Positions 24,829-37,064 of a stretch of DNA of 64,000 nt are shown here, one piece after another. The number at the start of each line of letters is the position of its first letter. The first letter of the stretch is position 1. Location: assembly GCA_014898425.1 (NCBI GenBank), contig RCSZ01000008.1, forward strand, positions 2,380,001 through 2,444,000, in the 5' to 3' direction. Both the position numbers and the translations under genes were made by a program. Under the pieces are notes generated by a model. That model was not told where the DNA came from, made no database searches, and saw nothing but the letters and a program-made list of their open reading frames with translations. The stretch comes from Botryotinia globosa (Eukaryota > Ascomycota > Leotiomycetes > Helotiales > Sclerotiniaceae).

Positions 24829-25516
24829 ATAGATTCACATTTTGCTCTTTTTAACATCTTTTGAGGTTGTTGCGATGTTTTTTTGTGGTTGTGGTGAAGA
24901 TTTTGAACAGAATAATTTTAGTCACGTGAATCGACTTTTTTTTGTTTCGAGTGGGGTGCAGAATTTTGGTGGGGGTCCAAATAATTGTTAGGTAATTCCG
25001 AGCAAAGGATCATCCACTTGATTCGGTACTACTGTAATGAGAAAAGGGTAGAAAACTATATTGTGGAACACGGAAATTGGAATAGAGGGCGAGAATTGGC
25101 GCAGTTTATGAACTACAAATAAACTTTTAATGGTAATGATTGGGGTCGAATATTCCAAGAAAGGTATGCTCGTTGCTCACTGATCCATGTAGATTAGGGA
25201 CTTCTTAACAAGACTAGACAAAGAGCTTCTTTGTATATGTACAAGCTCAAAAACAATTCACTCCTCAGATAGAGGCGCTGACTTTGACAGCTGGTCATGA
25301 AGCGAAATTCGTGACTTTCGAATCAGTCATCATTCGTGTCCCTCCATACTTGTTGTCGGTACAAATTGATCAGGTATTGATTGTCATTCATGACTGCTAC
25401 CAACGGACCGAAAGATCAGTGAGCGCTGAGGAAGCAAGAAAGATGCAAGACAAAAAAAGTGAAAGACAGCATGAGTGGTGGGGCTGGCCAAGTATAGCTC
25501 CCACTAACTAAATAGC

Positions 25517-25543
25517 GCTGGAGCTGGAGCTGGAGCTGGAGCT
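25517..25543. repeat. (GGAGCT)n microsatellite
   Basis: Four tandem GGAGCT units. Confidence 0.75.
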
Positions 25544-25759
25544 TAGGCTAGGGCTACGACTTTAGGAGACCCAGAAAATGTAATGCCGATATTATGACAT
25601 AACTATAAGACGTTTGAGTCCCAGATTGTTCATGGATTGACTCTTGGATAAAGGTACAGACAGCTGTTATGATGTATGATCTAAAAGGTCAGATCAATTC
25701 ATGAACAGAGAGGAGGTCAAATTCTGGAATCGGAAGTGACGCAAGACTGGCGGAGAAAC

Positions 25760-25783
25760 AGAGAGAGAGAGAGAGAGAGAGAG
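25760..25783. repeat. (GA)n dinucleotide repeat
   Basis: About twelve uninterrupted AG/GA units. Confidence 0.9.
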
Positions 25784-26804
25784 TGCACTCGATTGAAATT
25801 TTTGCTCGAGCTCAGTTGCGCTGGCAAAATAAAAAAAAGATTTGCATCGTCTCCACTGCCCACCACGATTGAAATTTTCGCGACCGAGCAACTGTAAAAC
25901 ATTGGACTGCGAACGAAATGGAAATTTGGATTGCCACATCACTTTTCGCTTCATTGCGCTCCATTATTCGCTTTGAAGTTTGAACAACGAATAGGCGGTG
26001 TATTGAGATCTCGAAGTAAGAATCTAATACTGTAGTCAGATTCTAATGCGGATCAGACTTGTTTATGATTCAATTGTAAAAGGCAGAAATTGTTGTAGAA
26101 GAATAACTTTGCGCTTGAAAAGTTTCGTGTACAGAATCTAGATACTGTAGACACAGATGAAGAAAGTATTTGGTGGGACCGTAGGACCGATCCTATGTTG
26201 GCGGCGGGGTCATGATATTGTGATATTGTGAAATTGTAAGATTGGAAATTGTACTCCGTATATTCATATCGCCCTACTCCATACATGGATATGAAGATCA
26301 CGTTCGTTCGGACTGCCACCCGAGCTGATATGTCTCGGGTAGATAATATATGTAATACTGTATCTCGGGGGACCCTTTCCTTCGGTTCCTTGCCGCAACG
26401 TTATCGTTATCTTGATCTGGATGTGGATGTGGACGGATAAATGGATAAATGGATCTTGGATGGATATCAGTTCACTCGATCCGATGAGGCTGTACCCTTT
26501 CTCTGCAAGGACTCAGGAGTGAGTGTTGAATATCGTGGGAAAATGATTGGAAACTGGAGGGGCAGGGAGAAAGCTTCCTTCTAGCTTGCAATAATCAATA
26601 CTCTGTCCTCTGTACACCGGATTGAAAATTAAGAGAATGGCTCGCTGGAAAGGGTAGGTAGAAGCCGATGGGAAAAACCATCAATCATGAGCTGATCCTT
26701 GTTCACCTGAAAGATTGGTTCTAGATGAAATTGATGAATGGTTCGTTCAATTATCCGAAATTAAGTTTTTTTATTGAGTTTTTACCAGCCACGGGAATGA
26801 AGAG

Positions 26805-26829
26805 TGGTGGTGGTGGTGGTGGTAGTGGT
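26805..26829. repeat. (GGT)n trinucleotide repeat
   Basis: About eight GGT units, the sixth or seventh interrupted by an A. Confidence 0.75.
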
Positions 26830-28263
26830 GGAAGAAGAGATGGCCGAACGACGACAGGATTTACCTAGGCACGGGGCACGAGGCACGTTTTCCAATAGAA
26901 TCAGCAAGTGTCAATCAAGTATTAAGTATTCAATAGCCCGAAAACTCTGTGATATCTACCAGGTACCTAGTAGTCAGCTTCATGGCTCAAAGTACGGAGA
27001 GCATCTAATCAATACCTACTAGGTAGCTAACGCAATGAGAGGTCCAAGAGGTTTGTGTGATACAAATTCATACAATTAGTTGATTTGGAGGAAATGAAGG
27101 AGGTTGAGAGGAAATGAAGTCGCGGATAATAATGAAATTAATATCGACCCAGGCAGTGAAGAAATTGATTTCATCACACAAATACCTACCTCCTACTAAT
27201 TACATTACCTAGGTCTCCTCGGTGTTCCCTCCAAATCCCATATTCTCTATTGCATCGCCGAATATTTCCAAATAGATTTCACCTACATGAAGAACCCTCC
27301 TAGAAGCTTCCATCGATATCGACACCAGCAATGAACATCGATATCAATTATCAAATATTCCCTTCTCGACTCTCTTCAGCTCAACATGGACATTCGAACC
27401 ACTTAAGTTAATTCAATGAGCTAGGATTTATCCTTGATTTCGTGGGGAACATGTATCCTTTTCGTTGGTCAAAGCCGGTATAGACTATACGGAGTAGTGC
27501 CCTAACAATATTGAGTCGCCGTGACCTTCCTTTCCCTGCTTTAGCGGTGTCTTGACTCTTGAGTCTCGACTTTGTACGAAGTAGTAATTGCGAAAGATAG
27601 GAAGTGCAGATCATCCCCGGTTGGTATCCCAGCCTCTCTGTGGACCCTGACATAAGATTTTTGACCTGGGTAGTCAAGCTTGGATGTTAATGAAAAGATG
27701 GAAAGTTTGGAGGGAAGATCTTACTCTCGATAATGGATAGACGTCACGACTCACGACTCACGGCTCACGGCTCACGGTATCATGGCGAAGTGTTCGAAAA
27801 CAATTGAGCTTGTTTTTCGATACGATTGATTTGTTTATGAACCTGAATTGAACCTGAATTGAACCCTCTTGACAAATTGACGGAAAGGGAGAAGCGAAAT
27901 GTAATGTACAGAGTATGTACATATTACCAAGGAAACGAAACATATTCCCACTTTTCTGTGCCAGCGAAGCATGAAAACACTGGTAGGAAACTTGGTTTTG
28001 GATCATGGTGACTAGGGCAATCGATCGTCACCGTTGATTTGCACTCTTTTTTGTACCGCGTACGCATCTCGCTGGAATAGAGCAGCATCTGTGTAACAAT
28101 GACTCTTTGGATAATTAGCTCAAGATTGCAAAAGTATACCGACCTAATTACCTACTTTGTAGTACTTTGTAGGTAGAATGTGAGTGAGTGGATGATCGAA
28201 AAAGCATGAAATTAAACATGGAAGATCTGGGGATGGATTGTCCATGCAGTATCACCAATATCA

Positions 28264-28312
28264 CCCATATCCATCACCCATCCACCCACCCATCCATCCA
28301 TCCACCCATCCA
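28264..28312. repeat. Degenerate (CCAT/CCCA)n repeat
   Basis: Alternating CCATCCAC and CCATCCAT tetranucleotide units over about 50 bases. Confidence 0.7.
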
Positions 28313-28990
28313 TATCATTAACATCAGCCACACTGTCCGTGATGTCAGAAAGACCTCGGGAACCACCTCCACCTGCTTCCAAGGTTGGAACTAGATGAAT
28401 GCGCCACGACACGCCACAATCTGCTTTCGACCTTACTTGCATCATTGCATGCCTCTCCAGCTACCTCTCAAAACGACCTGCAAGTTGCAAGTTGCAACCT
28501 TGGATTTTCTTTTTCCCTCCTCTTCCTTGTCGATAAATGCGGAGAAATTTACCAACGATTTCTTGGAACTTGACAATGGATATGTTACATGTACCCAATC
28601 CATGCCCACGCACCAGTATCTGCAAGCGAGTGAAAGTTGGACAACATCTCTCCCCCAAATCCCGTCTTTGGTGTGCCTACAAGGAAAATCATGTTTCCAG
28701 CCATCTTATATCGAATTCGTGGCTGGTATCCTCCACTTCCAATGATGCTACTGGTCCTCTATCGTGAATGAAGTAAAGATGCATCAACTAGTACAATCAA
28801 AACGGCAACGTACATTTGAGAGTTCACAAATCGGTGAGAGTTTCCAAGCTTTGGGAAAAAGACATGGCCAGCGTAGAGGGACTTGTTGGCAAAATGACCC
28901 TCACAAAGTATAATTTTTATTCAGATGAAGAGGAATAGTGGAGTGAAGCGATCATTCCCAAAAGGGTAGTAATAATAATAATAAATGTAT

Positions 28991-29033
28991 GAATTTGAAT
29001 TTGAATTTGAATTTGAATTTGAATTTGAATTTG
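28991..29033. repeat. Hexanucleotide microsatellite (GAATTT)n, 7 copies
   Basis: Seven perfect units in tandem. Confidence 0.9.
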
Positions 29034-29487
29034 CAAATATTGAATGAATCATCGGTAGGTACTGTAATAGGTATACTTGAGTTGAAATGATGGAAATTAG
29101 ATGATGGTTATACAGCTTCAATTGGTGGTAATTAATTACATACATCCATAGTTTTGATATATCCAAACCGTCTACGGAGTACTCTGGACCCAGGGATTTT
29201 GTCAAAGCGAATACTTTCTAGGTAAATACTGCAAGCACCTTTATCCAGAAGTGTCTAACTACAACGAGACTAGATTGACCCGATGAACTCGATTATGAGT
29301 TAGTCAAGTGGTTGGTTGAGGGAGCTAATAATTATGCCCAGCTTCTAAGTTCTAATATAAGTTCTTAAAAGACTGATGGCAAATTGGGTACCTTACCTTA
29401 GCTTCATTTTCATGGATCTGGATTCTGGATTCTGGATGTCCCTTTCGTCACTCTTTCCCATCTAAGAGCTAATTTCTCAACCCAAGC

Positions 29488-29585
29488 AAGAAAAGAAAGA
29501 AAAGAAAGAAAGAAAAGAAAAAAAGAAAAAAAAAAAAAATAAATAGAAAAAAAAAATAGAAAAAAAATAAATAAATAAATAAATA
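29488..29585. repeat. Polypurine/A-rich low-complexity tract
   Basis: A run of AAAG and AAAAG units passes into poly-A and then (AAAT)n. It lies about 360 bases upstream of the CFEM start codon and may act as a nucleosome-excluding promoter element, which is an inference. Confidence 0.8.
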
Positions 29586-29943
29586 ATCAACCTTCACTCC
29601 ATCACGATAGTCAAGGCTCAATATTCACTCTGACTTCACTTATAATAAGATTCACTTCCACCCCCCTCCCCAACCCAAATTTACTCTTAAACCAGTTCAC
29701 TTCTCTATCAACAAAGAATAAAGAAAAAACCTTCTTCCATCTACCTACCCATCTACCTACCCATCTACCTTCGTCACACCTTACCACATCCATCTTCACA
29801 AGTAAAGATAAATAACTTCTAATCACCATCTCAATCCATCAATCAAATCTCTACGAAAAAACAACTCCCTTCAACTCTCTTCAATCTCAAAGATTCTATA
29901 ATACAACTTACGAAATATACTTCCTCAAACCACAATAATCAAT

Positions 29944-31278
29944 ATGAAGTCCTCAGTTATCCTCGCCATCAGCGCTTTCGCAGCTGCTTCCGTCGCTCAA
30001 ACCCCCCTCACCGATCTTCCATCATGTGGTGTAAGTATTTAATTCTAGTTCCGATATGTTGATGTCGTCGCCGTCAAATTGCATGCGCTCTGTGCAACTT
30101 GATCGCGACGTTTTGCTCTTCCACGTTCAATGACTAATCTTATCTCTATAGCAAACCTGTATCAGCAACATGCTCGCTCAAGCTCAGGCTCTTGGATGCT
30201 CTTCCCCTGATGCCGCCTGTCTTTGCACCAAGCCAGATTTTGCCTACGGTATCCGCGACTGCTCCAACGCTGCATGTGGTGCTGAAGCTGCTGTTTCCGT
30301 CATCACCTACGGCCAAAACTACTGCGCAGGTATGATATTTCTGATTTCTGATTTCCATTCGATCTCGTCCTAACACTCAATAGCTATCTCTGCCACTGGT
30401 TCCGCCGAGTCATCCACCTTGGCTACTTCTACCGCCTCTGCTTCCGGCAGTGGTTCAGCTGAGTCATCTGTAAGTTTAATTCTTTCTTTCTTTTGATGGC
30501 ATGACGTCAATTTCTATCTGTGGGGTTCTCGGTGGTTCTTCCCGATTGTCTCCAAAGACAAAGAAAATTGGATGTTCAGGATCGGATTGATTTCAACAAT
30601 GATATCATTGTCAAGTGAATTTGAATATTTACTAACGAAATTCAATAGGCTGCTGCCAGCTCTTCCGCCATCACCACCTCTGCTCTCCTTGCAACCGTTA
30701 CCTCTGGATCTGAGACCATCACCACCACGATTGGTTCTACTACAATTTACGGTGCCGGCGGCATTGCTGTTGTATCCTCTACTCCAATCTCTACCGAAGC
30801 TGTCGTCTCCACCATTACCAGTGACGATTCTACCTTCGAGTCTACCGTTGGATCCTCCACCATTTACAGCACTCCAAGCCCAACTGACGGCGGTATCTCC
30901 TCTGCCATCACCACCTCTGCTATCGTCTCCACCGTCACTAGCGATTCCTCCACTTTCGAGACCACTGTAGGATCCACCACCATCTCCGGCATTGGAGCTG
31001 TTGCCAGCGTTTCTTCCGAGGCTGCTTCCTCCGCTTCCGCTATTTCCTCCAGCGCCTCGTCTGCTATCTCTTCCATTGAATCCTCTGCCTCATCTGCAGC
31101 CTCTAGCTTGGCTTCAGGTGCTTCCAGCGTAGTTTCATCTGCCACCAGCAAAGCTTCTTCCGCCACCTCTGCTGCTGGTAGTGCTGCATCATCCGCAACC
31201 TCATCCGCCATGGGTTCCCTCCCAACTGGCGCTACTGGTTTGATGGCCGCTGCTGGTCTCGCCGCTCTTTTCTTGTAA
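29944..31278 (+). CDS. CFEM-domain GPI-anchored cell-wall protein
   Basis: Exons 29944-30030, 30152-30329, 30384-30469 and 30649-31278 join in frame to give 326 residues. Residues 1-18 form a signal peptide ending in SVA. The CFEM domain follows with all eight cysteines at 28, 32, 45, 52, 54, 66, 71 and 87. Asp49 sits between Cys45 and Cys52, where Candida CFEM proteins coordinate haem iron. The rest is Ser/Thr/Ala-rich with two internal copies of a block around TTTIGSTTIYG / STFETTVGSTTIS. It ends in a hydrophobic tail, GLMAAAGLAALFL, typical of a GPI-attachment signal. It is expected at the plasma membrane or wall, heavily O-glycosylated. CFEM proteins act in haem/iron capture, adhesion or host interaction; which applies here is unknown. 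Confidence 0.93.
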
Positions 31279-33453
31279 ACAACTTCATGATGTCCATTTC
31301 CTTATCTTTTTGATACGGCAATGCTTCTGAAGGTGAATATAATGGAATTTGAATGTGGTTGGACTCGCAACGATACCCTTCTCCTTTTTCGATTCTTGAT
31401 TATACTATTTTACACTTTCTTTCTTTAACTTTTGACGACTCACGATGGATGGTATGGGGACATTTGATGATAGGTATGGATGGGATTTCTGGTCATACAT
31501 ATCATATGAAGCTATGCACATGACGCCATAGACATGGTAATAACAATTGGGGTAATTCGTGGATGTTAATGGAAATTTAATGGTGGATAAATGAGATCAT
31601 CATGACATGGATGGACAAGCAAATGGTACACATTCTGCTTTCAAGCATGAATGATGGTACGAATTATGAACTGTAATAAATAGTTTAAAAAATGATGGTT
31701 AATACTATTAAAAGTTTTTATTGATACCTTTGTGTGTTTGTGTGAAACAATTTTCATGTAGCGTTGAAGTATAATGAAGATGACGAATGAACACCGAATT
31801 GGCATGAGCTATTGTCGTCATCTTTGCCAATGTTACTCATTTAGTAGACGTTCAATTGCAGATGCTTGCGCTGGGCCTCAATTAAACGGATTGGAGTTTG
31901 CTCACTGGGCATGAAAAGAAGCGGAACTCGGCAGTGAGGGGAGAAGAAGTGTACAGTTAGCAAAGGCACTTGGATGATAGTGCTCCGCACCGGGTATGCG
32001 GTATGCGGCTGGCCGGTAGGCAGGAAATATTCCAACAGGCGAAAGGCGGGAGGCGAAACTGGGCAATGATGTATTTTATGCGTTATGGATGTGGTAGATG
32101 ATGATATGATTGGGAAGATTGGGAAGATTATGAGGAGGGAGTGTACTCGTAGTTGGGTATAGTATAGTTGGGGATGGATGGATTGAATGGGTTTGGGTTT
32201 GGGGTTGATTATATTATGTATGTATGTGTATGTGTATGTATTCCAGTATCTATACATCTACACATCACTTCTTTGCGGAAAATATTCCGAGATTACATTG
32301 TGCACTTGGATCATGTATATTTGTATTTGTATTTACATGGATAGAACAGATTAGATCAGATCAGCACGCCGAATTGGTAGTGGTGGTTTATTTGAATTGG
32401 ATAGATAAACATAGAATATAACGATAAGAGATATAAATGAATAGAGTAGAATGTGATGTAATAGAAATGTATGTACGAAGTATGTACATACTGTAGATTT
32501 TGAATTCCGAATTTTGAAATTGGAAGTCGGGGGTAGAATGGAAAAGAGGAATGCGAAGAGGGAGGGGAGCTTGATGGAGAAGCGATGATGGGAGATTTAC
32601 ATGGATTTATGAATGGGAGTGAGTGAGTGAGTAACTGTAAACTTATACTCGTCTTTGTGGGGTATATAGGTAGAGTAGTATCTAAATATATATTACAATA
32701 GAAGCAAGCAAACAATCGCAAAAGAAAGAAGAGAAAGAAAGGATAGTTCAAAGAAAAGTTGCAAGAGAATGACATGTAACCATTACCCAGATCAAGACAA
32801 AGATAAGTTGACAACCGAGCAAGGAATTAACAGGGGGCTTCAGATGAAGGGCCCTGATGTTGTTTTCTGGAAGCACGGAAGAGAGAAATCAGGTATTTAC
32901 CTCGAATGCGCCGAGGAATTTGAGTTGTTATGTATGGGAAAACTTGGGGTTGAAAGAAGGGCGGGGTAAGGGGCTGATAAGGGAAGCGAGTTTGGTGAAT
33001 AGGAGGGTATAAGAGGAAGAGTGTGATAAGTTAGAGAATGGGAAAAGAGTGGAAACAGGGGAGCTGGGTAGCTGATTTCACATCTCACTCTTTTGAATCA
33101 ACCTCGGGAGGTATCCCCAAAGTCAAAGATATGACTGCACCATATCTTCGCCACATACCGAACGATTTATAAAAACATCATGGCAATGAGCTATCTAGAC
33201 TAAAGTACTAAGTAACTTCCCATAATTGCATATGTTCCTGAAGACTAATTTCTTCCCCCCCCCCCGTATCCTCAATTATTCATACAACATCGATATCGTA
33301 CCTACATAATAACCATATTGTTTATCCATCCATCCATCCTGCCATTCCCGTAAAATATGACAATCAATCAATAAATCAACGCCTTGTTACCCCTTTCCCC
33401 AAAAATCAAAAGCACCAAAGCGTGAGCTTTACTCATCTCCCATCTGACATACT
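31279..33453. other. Convergent intergenic tract
   Basis: Lies between two 3' ends (CFEM, plus; RNR, minus). No gene supported. Contains GTAT-rich stretches near 32215-32240, a C11 run at 33255-33265 and scattered poly-T. Open frames on both strands are low-complexity shadows. Confidence 0.5.
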
Positions 33454-36365
33454 CTATCCACTGCACATCATGCATTCCTCTTTGTTGTCAATGCTGCCTA
33501 TGTGTTTATTAGTATGTGAAATATTCGATGAGAAGAGAATCGAGAAAACTTACATTGCAACTTGGCATCAGCATAGATGTCATACTCTCTATCGGTGCTG
33601 TCCTTGCCTTGATCCTCATCTTGGGTCTTCTTCTCAACACTTGACTCAAGCAATTCTTCCTCCTTAGGAACTGCATCAGTAGGCTCAGTAGCGAGTGCTT
33701 TTGGACTATCACCCTCTTCTACATCAGCCTTGAAAGGAGTCTTAGCAACTGGAGTGTGAGTTTCCTTGCTAGACGCAGGTGGAGGTGTAATGCTTGGTGT
33801 TGGTACATCCTTTGGCGCACCGATAGATTGTGCGGATTTACCAGCGTACATAGGTCTTGGGCCACCGCCGTTGATCGACGAAGCGCTAGAGACATAACCG
33901 GAAGTTGGCAAAGTGCGCTTCTTCAAGGTACGTTCACGAGCAACATTGGTGTCAGCTACAAGGAGAGCTTCCTGATCGACGGTGAATTGAATGGGTGCTG
34001 AAGCGGCCATAGTACGTAAATAGTACATTCCGGTCTTCAAGCCCAATTTCCAGCCAGCAAAGTGCATAGATGTGATCTTGCCCATTGTAGGATCCTTCAT
34101 GTGAATGTTCATTGATTGAGATTGATCGATAAACGCACCACGATCAGCAGCCATTTGGACGATTGTTCGTTGAGAAATTTCCCAAACGGTCTTGTAAAGG
34201 GCCTTAATATCAGCTGGAATGTTGGGGATGTTTTGAATAGATCCACCATCAGCGATGATACGGTTCTTCATGTTGTCGGACCAGAGACCCATATCGACGA
34301 GGTCCTTGAGGAGCCATGGGTTGACGACTTGGAACTCTCCAGCAAGAACACGACGGGAATAGATGTTAGAAGTGTATGGCTCGAAACATTCATTGAAGCC
34401 AAGAATTTGGGAAGTACTGGCAGTTGGCATAGGTGCAACGAGAAGTGAGTTGCGAACTCCGTGTTGCTTGATGGACTGCTTCAAAGAATCCCAATCCCAC
34501 AAGTCAGTAGGTGTAACACCCCACATGTCATATTGGAGTTCACCCTTGGAGACTGGGGAGCCTTGGTAAGTTTCGTATGGGCCAAGTTCCTTTGCAATCT
34601 CGACGGATGAGGTCAAGGCAGCGTGGTAGATGGTCTCGAAAATTTGAATGTTGAGATGCTTGGCTTCTGGGGAGTCAAATGGAAGACGAAGGGCCAAGAA
34701 AGCATCAGCAAGACCTTGAACACCAACAGCAATAGGTCGGTGACGGAAATTGCTTTTTCTAGCTTCTGGAACGGGATAGTAGTTGATGTCAATGATCTTG
34801 TTCAGGTTTCTAACAACAACTTGAACAACCTCGTGGAGCTTCTGGAAATCATAAGTTCCCTCATTCATGTTGACAAAGGTTGGTAAAGCAATGGAAGCCA
34901 AGTTACAACAAGCAACCTCATCCGGTGCAGAGTACTCGACAATCTCTGTGCACAAGTTGGAACTGCGAATAGTACCGAGGTTCTTTTGGTTGCTCTTCTT
35001 GTTGCATGCATCTTTGTAAAGCATGAAAGGGTTTCCGGTCTCGGTTTGAGCCTCAAGAATAGAGTACCAAAGCTTTTGTGCCTTGATAGTTTTGCGACCC
35101 TTGCCTGCCTTCTCATAACCTTCGTAGAGAGCCTCAAACTCCTCGCCATACACATCTGCCAAACCAGGGCACTCATTCGGGCACATCAAAGTCCACTCTC
35201 CGTTCTTTTCAACACGCTTCATGAACAGATCAGGAATCCACAAGGCATAGAAAAGATCGCGTGCACGAACTTCTTCCTTGCCGTGGTTTTTGCGCAGATC
35301 AAGAAACTCGAAAACGTCCGCGTGCCATGGCTCAAGGTAGACAGCAAATGCACCAGGGCGCTTGTTACCACCTTGGTCGACATATCTGGCAGTGTTGTTG
35401 AAAACTCGGAGCATAGGAACAATACCGTTGGAGTTTCCGTTGGTACCAGCGATGTATGCACCGGTAGCACGAATTCTGTGAATGTTAAGACCAATTCCAC
35501 CAGCATTCTTTGAAATCATGGCACAGATCTTCAAAGTATCGTAGATACCATCAATACTGTCTTCCTTCATATCGATGAGGAAGCATGATGAAAGTTGTGC
35601 TTGTGGAGTACCTGCAGAGAAGAGTGTTGGGGAAGCGTGTGTAAAGTACTTGTTGGACATCAAGTTATAAGTTTCGATCGCACTTTCAATGTCATCACCG
35701 TGAATACCAACAGCAACACGCATGATCATCTGTTGTGGACGCTCTGCAACTTTGCCATCAAGACGTAAGAGATATGATCGCTCGAGGGTCTTGAATCCGA
35801 AGTATTGGTAGTTGAAATCTCGGTCATAGACGATAGCAGAGTTGAGTTCCTCTTCATGTCTCATGACACACTCGTAAGTTTGCTTGCTAATCATAGGAGA
35901 TGCTGTGCCATTTCTTGGGTTTGTATATTGGTATAAATCGCGAATAACGTGGGAAAATTGTTTCTTGGTTTGTTTGTGAAGGTTTGAAACTGCAATACGA
36001 GCAGCTAGAATGGCATAATCGGGATGGGTGACTGTCATATATGCAGCAGTTTCTGCGGCCTTTGGATGAAGTCAGCAGTATTCCTTGGAGCGAGAACCAG
36101 TCTCAATATGTTTTCCTGAGGGAGGGATCAACTTACGAGGTTGTCAAGCTCAATAGTATTGACACCTTGGTAAACACCAGAAATGACCTTTTGGGTAATG
36201 GCAGCAGCATCTATGTGATCAGGGTCAAGACCATAACACAATCTCGACACACGAGCTGTGATTTTATCGAATTGAACGCGTTCCTTACGTCCATCTAAAA
36301 GTAATGAGTACAGGCAATAAGAGGGACTTCTAATCAGTGTACATACCTCTCTTATAAACATACAT
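33454..36365 (-). CDS. Ribonucleoside-diphosphate reductase large subunit (class Ia R1)
   Basis: Four exons on the minus strand, 36365-36347, 36294-36137, 36059-33554 and 33497-33454, give 908 residues. The first coding exon holds only 19 bases (MYVYKR plus one base). The N-terminus reads [15 protein letters not shown], the ATP-cone. Catalytic residues fall on the standard numbering: Cys218 (SSCFLID), Asn427/Cys429/Glu431 (NLCTE) and Cys444 (ACCNL). The [11 protein letters not shown] motif is present. The last exon is only 44 bases and supplies the C-terminal redox tail with Cys-x-x-Cys and the final CSG. Residues after about 760 form a Pro/Ser/Lys-rich linker to that tail. The enzyme makes dNDPs with the R2 subunit in the cytosol and is allosterically controlled by ATP/dATP. 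Confidence is very high. Confidence 0.97.
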
Positions 36366-37064
36366 GATGGCGACGGTTTTGTTCGTAGATTCCGTTGTAA
36401 ATTTTGGAGGGGTTAATCAAAACGGACGGTGAAGAAAAAAGAAGTGTGGAAAGCAAACCACTATTAAATTAGAAATAATAAAGAAACCTGATTACAGTCA
36501 AGCCTACAATCAAACAACCTTTGAATAAAAAAAGAGAGGATGTATTGTAGATTGAAATGTAGGAGGAGATCGTTCTTGAGGAAAAAACAGAGGAAGAGTT
36601 TATGAGAATGGATCCCAAGTGTTTTTAAGAGGGAACACTTTACGCGACTTTTCCACACTTCGCCAGGACGCGTTGAAAATAAGTGCTAATTGGTAATCTA
36701 GCGTGCACAATCACTATGCTAGCGTGTTTTTGATTGGAACAAGGATGGGCAGCATTGGAAGTGATTGGAACTTTGACTAAAAGGCTGAAAAGTTACATGA
36801 GTGAATCCAGTTAATAAATCATTATCTTCCTGTGATATATATCTGTGGGAAGATGGGGGCGAGGGCAAGAGAGAAGTCATGGCAGTATGGACATTATATA
36901 TCACAAATTGTCTAGGTATTGTGAATGTTGGCGAAGAACGTACTTTGACATCGCGTGCTTCATTCCTTTCTTGACTCTAACGCCGATCATTATTCATCTC
37001 TCACAGGATATATCAGTCATTTAGATCACTACTGCCTATTGCCCGTAGCAACCATGCTACATCT
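36366..37064. promoter_or_regulatory. Promoter and 5' UTR region of the RNR gene
   Basis: This 700-bp tract has the RNR start on its left and the 3' end of the COX18-like gene on its right. It contains ACGCGA at about 36643-36648 and GACGCGTTG at 36667-36675, on either strand. MluI cell-cycle boxes (ACGCGT) control RNR genes in yeasts: GGACGCGTT here contains one ACGCGT core at 36668-36673. Function is inferred from that precedent. Confidence 0.45.

Larger units (their letters stand above)
24829..29943. other. Gene-poor, repeat-rich intergenic tract
   Basis: No supported gene in about 5.1 kb. It contains several simple repeats listed separately, TACCTAGGTA-like words (26863-27025 and 27183-27215) and three TACGGAGTA/TACTCCGTA words. 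The last 450 bases are purine-rich then C/T-rich (29490-29940) and are likely the promoter and 5' UTR of the CFEM gene. Confidence 0.5.

Noticed and set aside
20271..29943. Secondary-metabolite cluster around the LaeA/UMTA-like methyltransferase
   Set aside because: No polyketide synthase, peptide synthetase, P450 or transporter nearby.
30864..31211. Minus-strand Glu/Ala-rich frame opposite the CFEM gene
   Set aside because: Antisense of Ser/Ala codons; no independent support.
34623..35513. Plus-strand open frames within the RNR gene
   Set aside because: Antisense shadows of a strongly conserved minus-strand gene.
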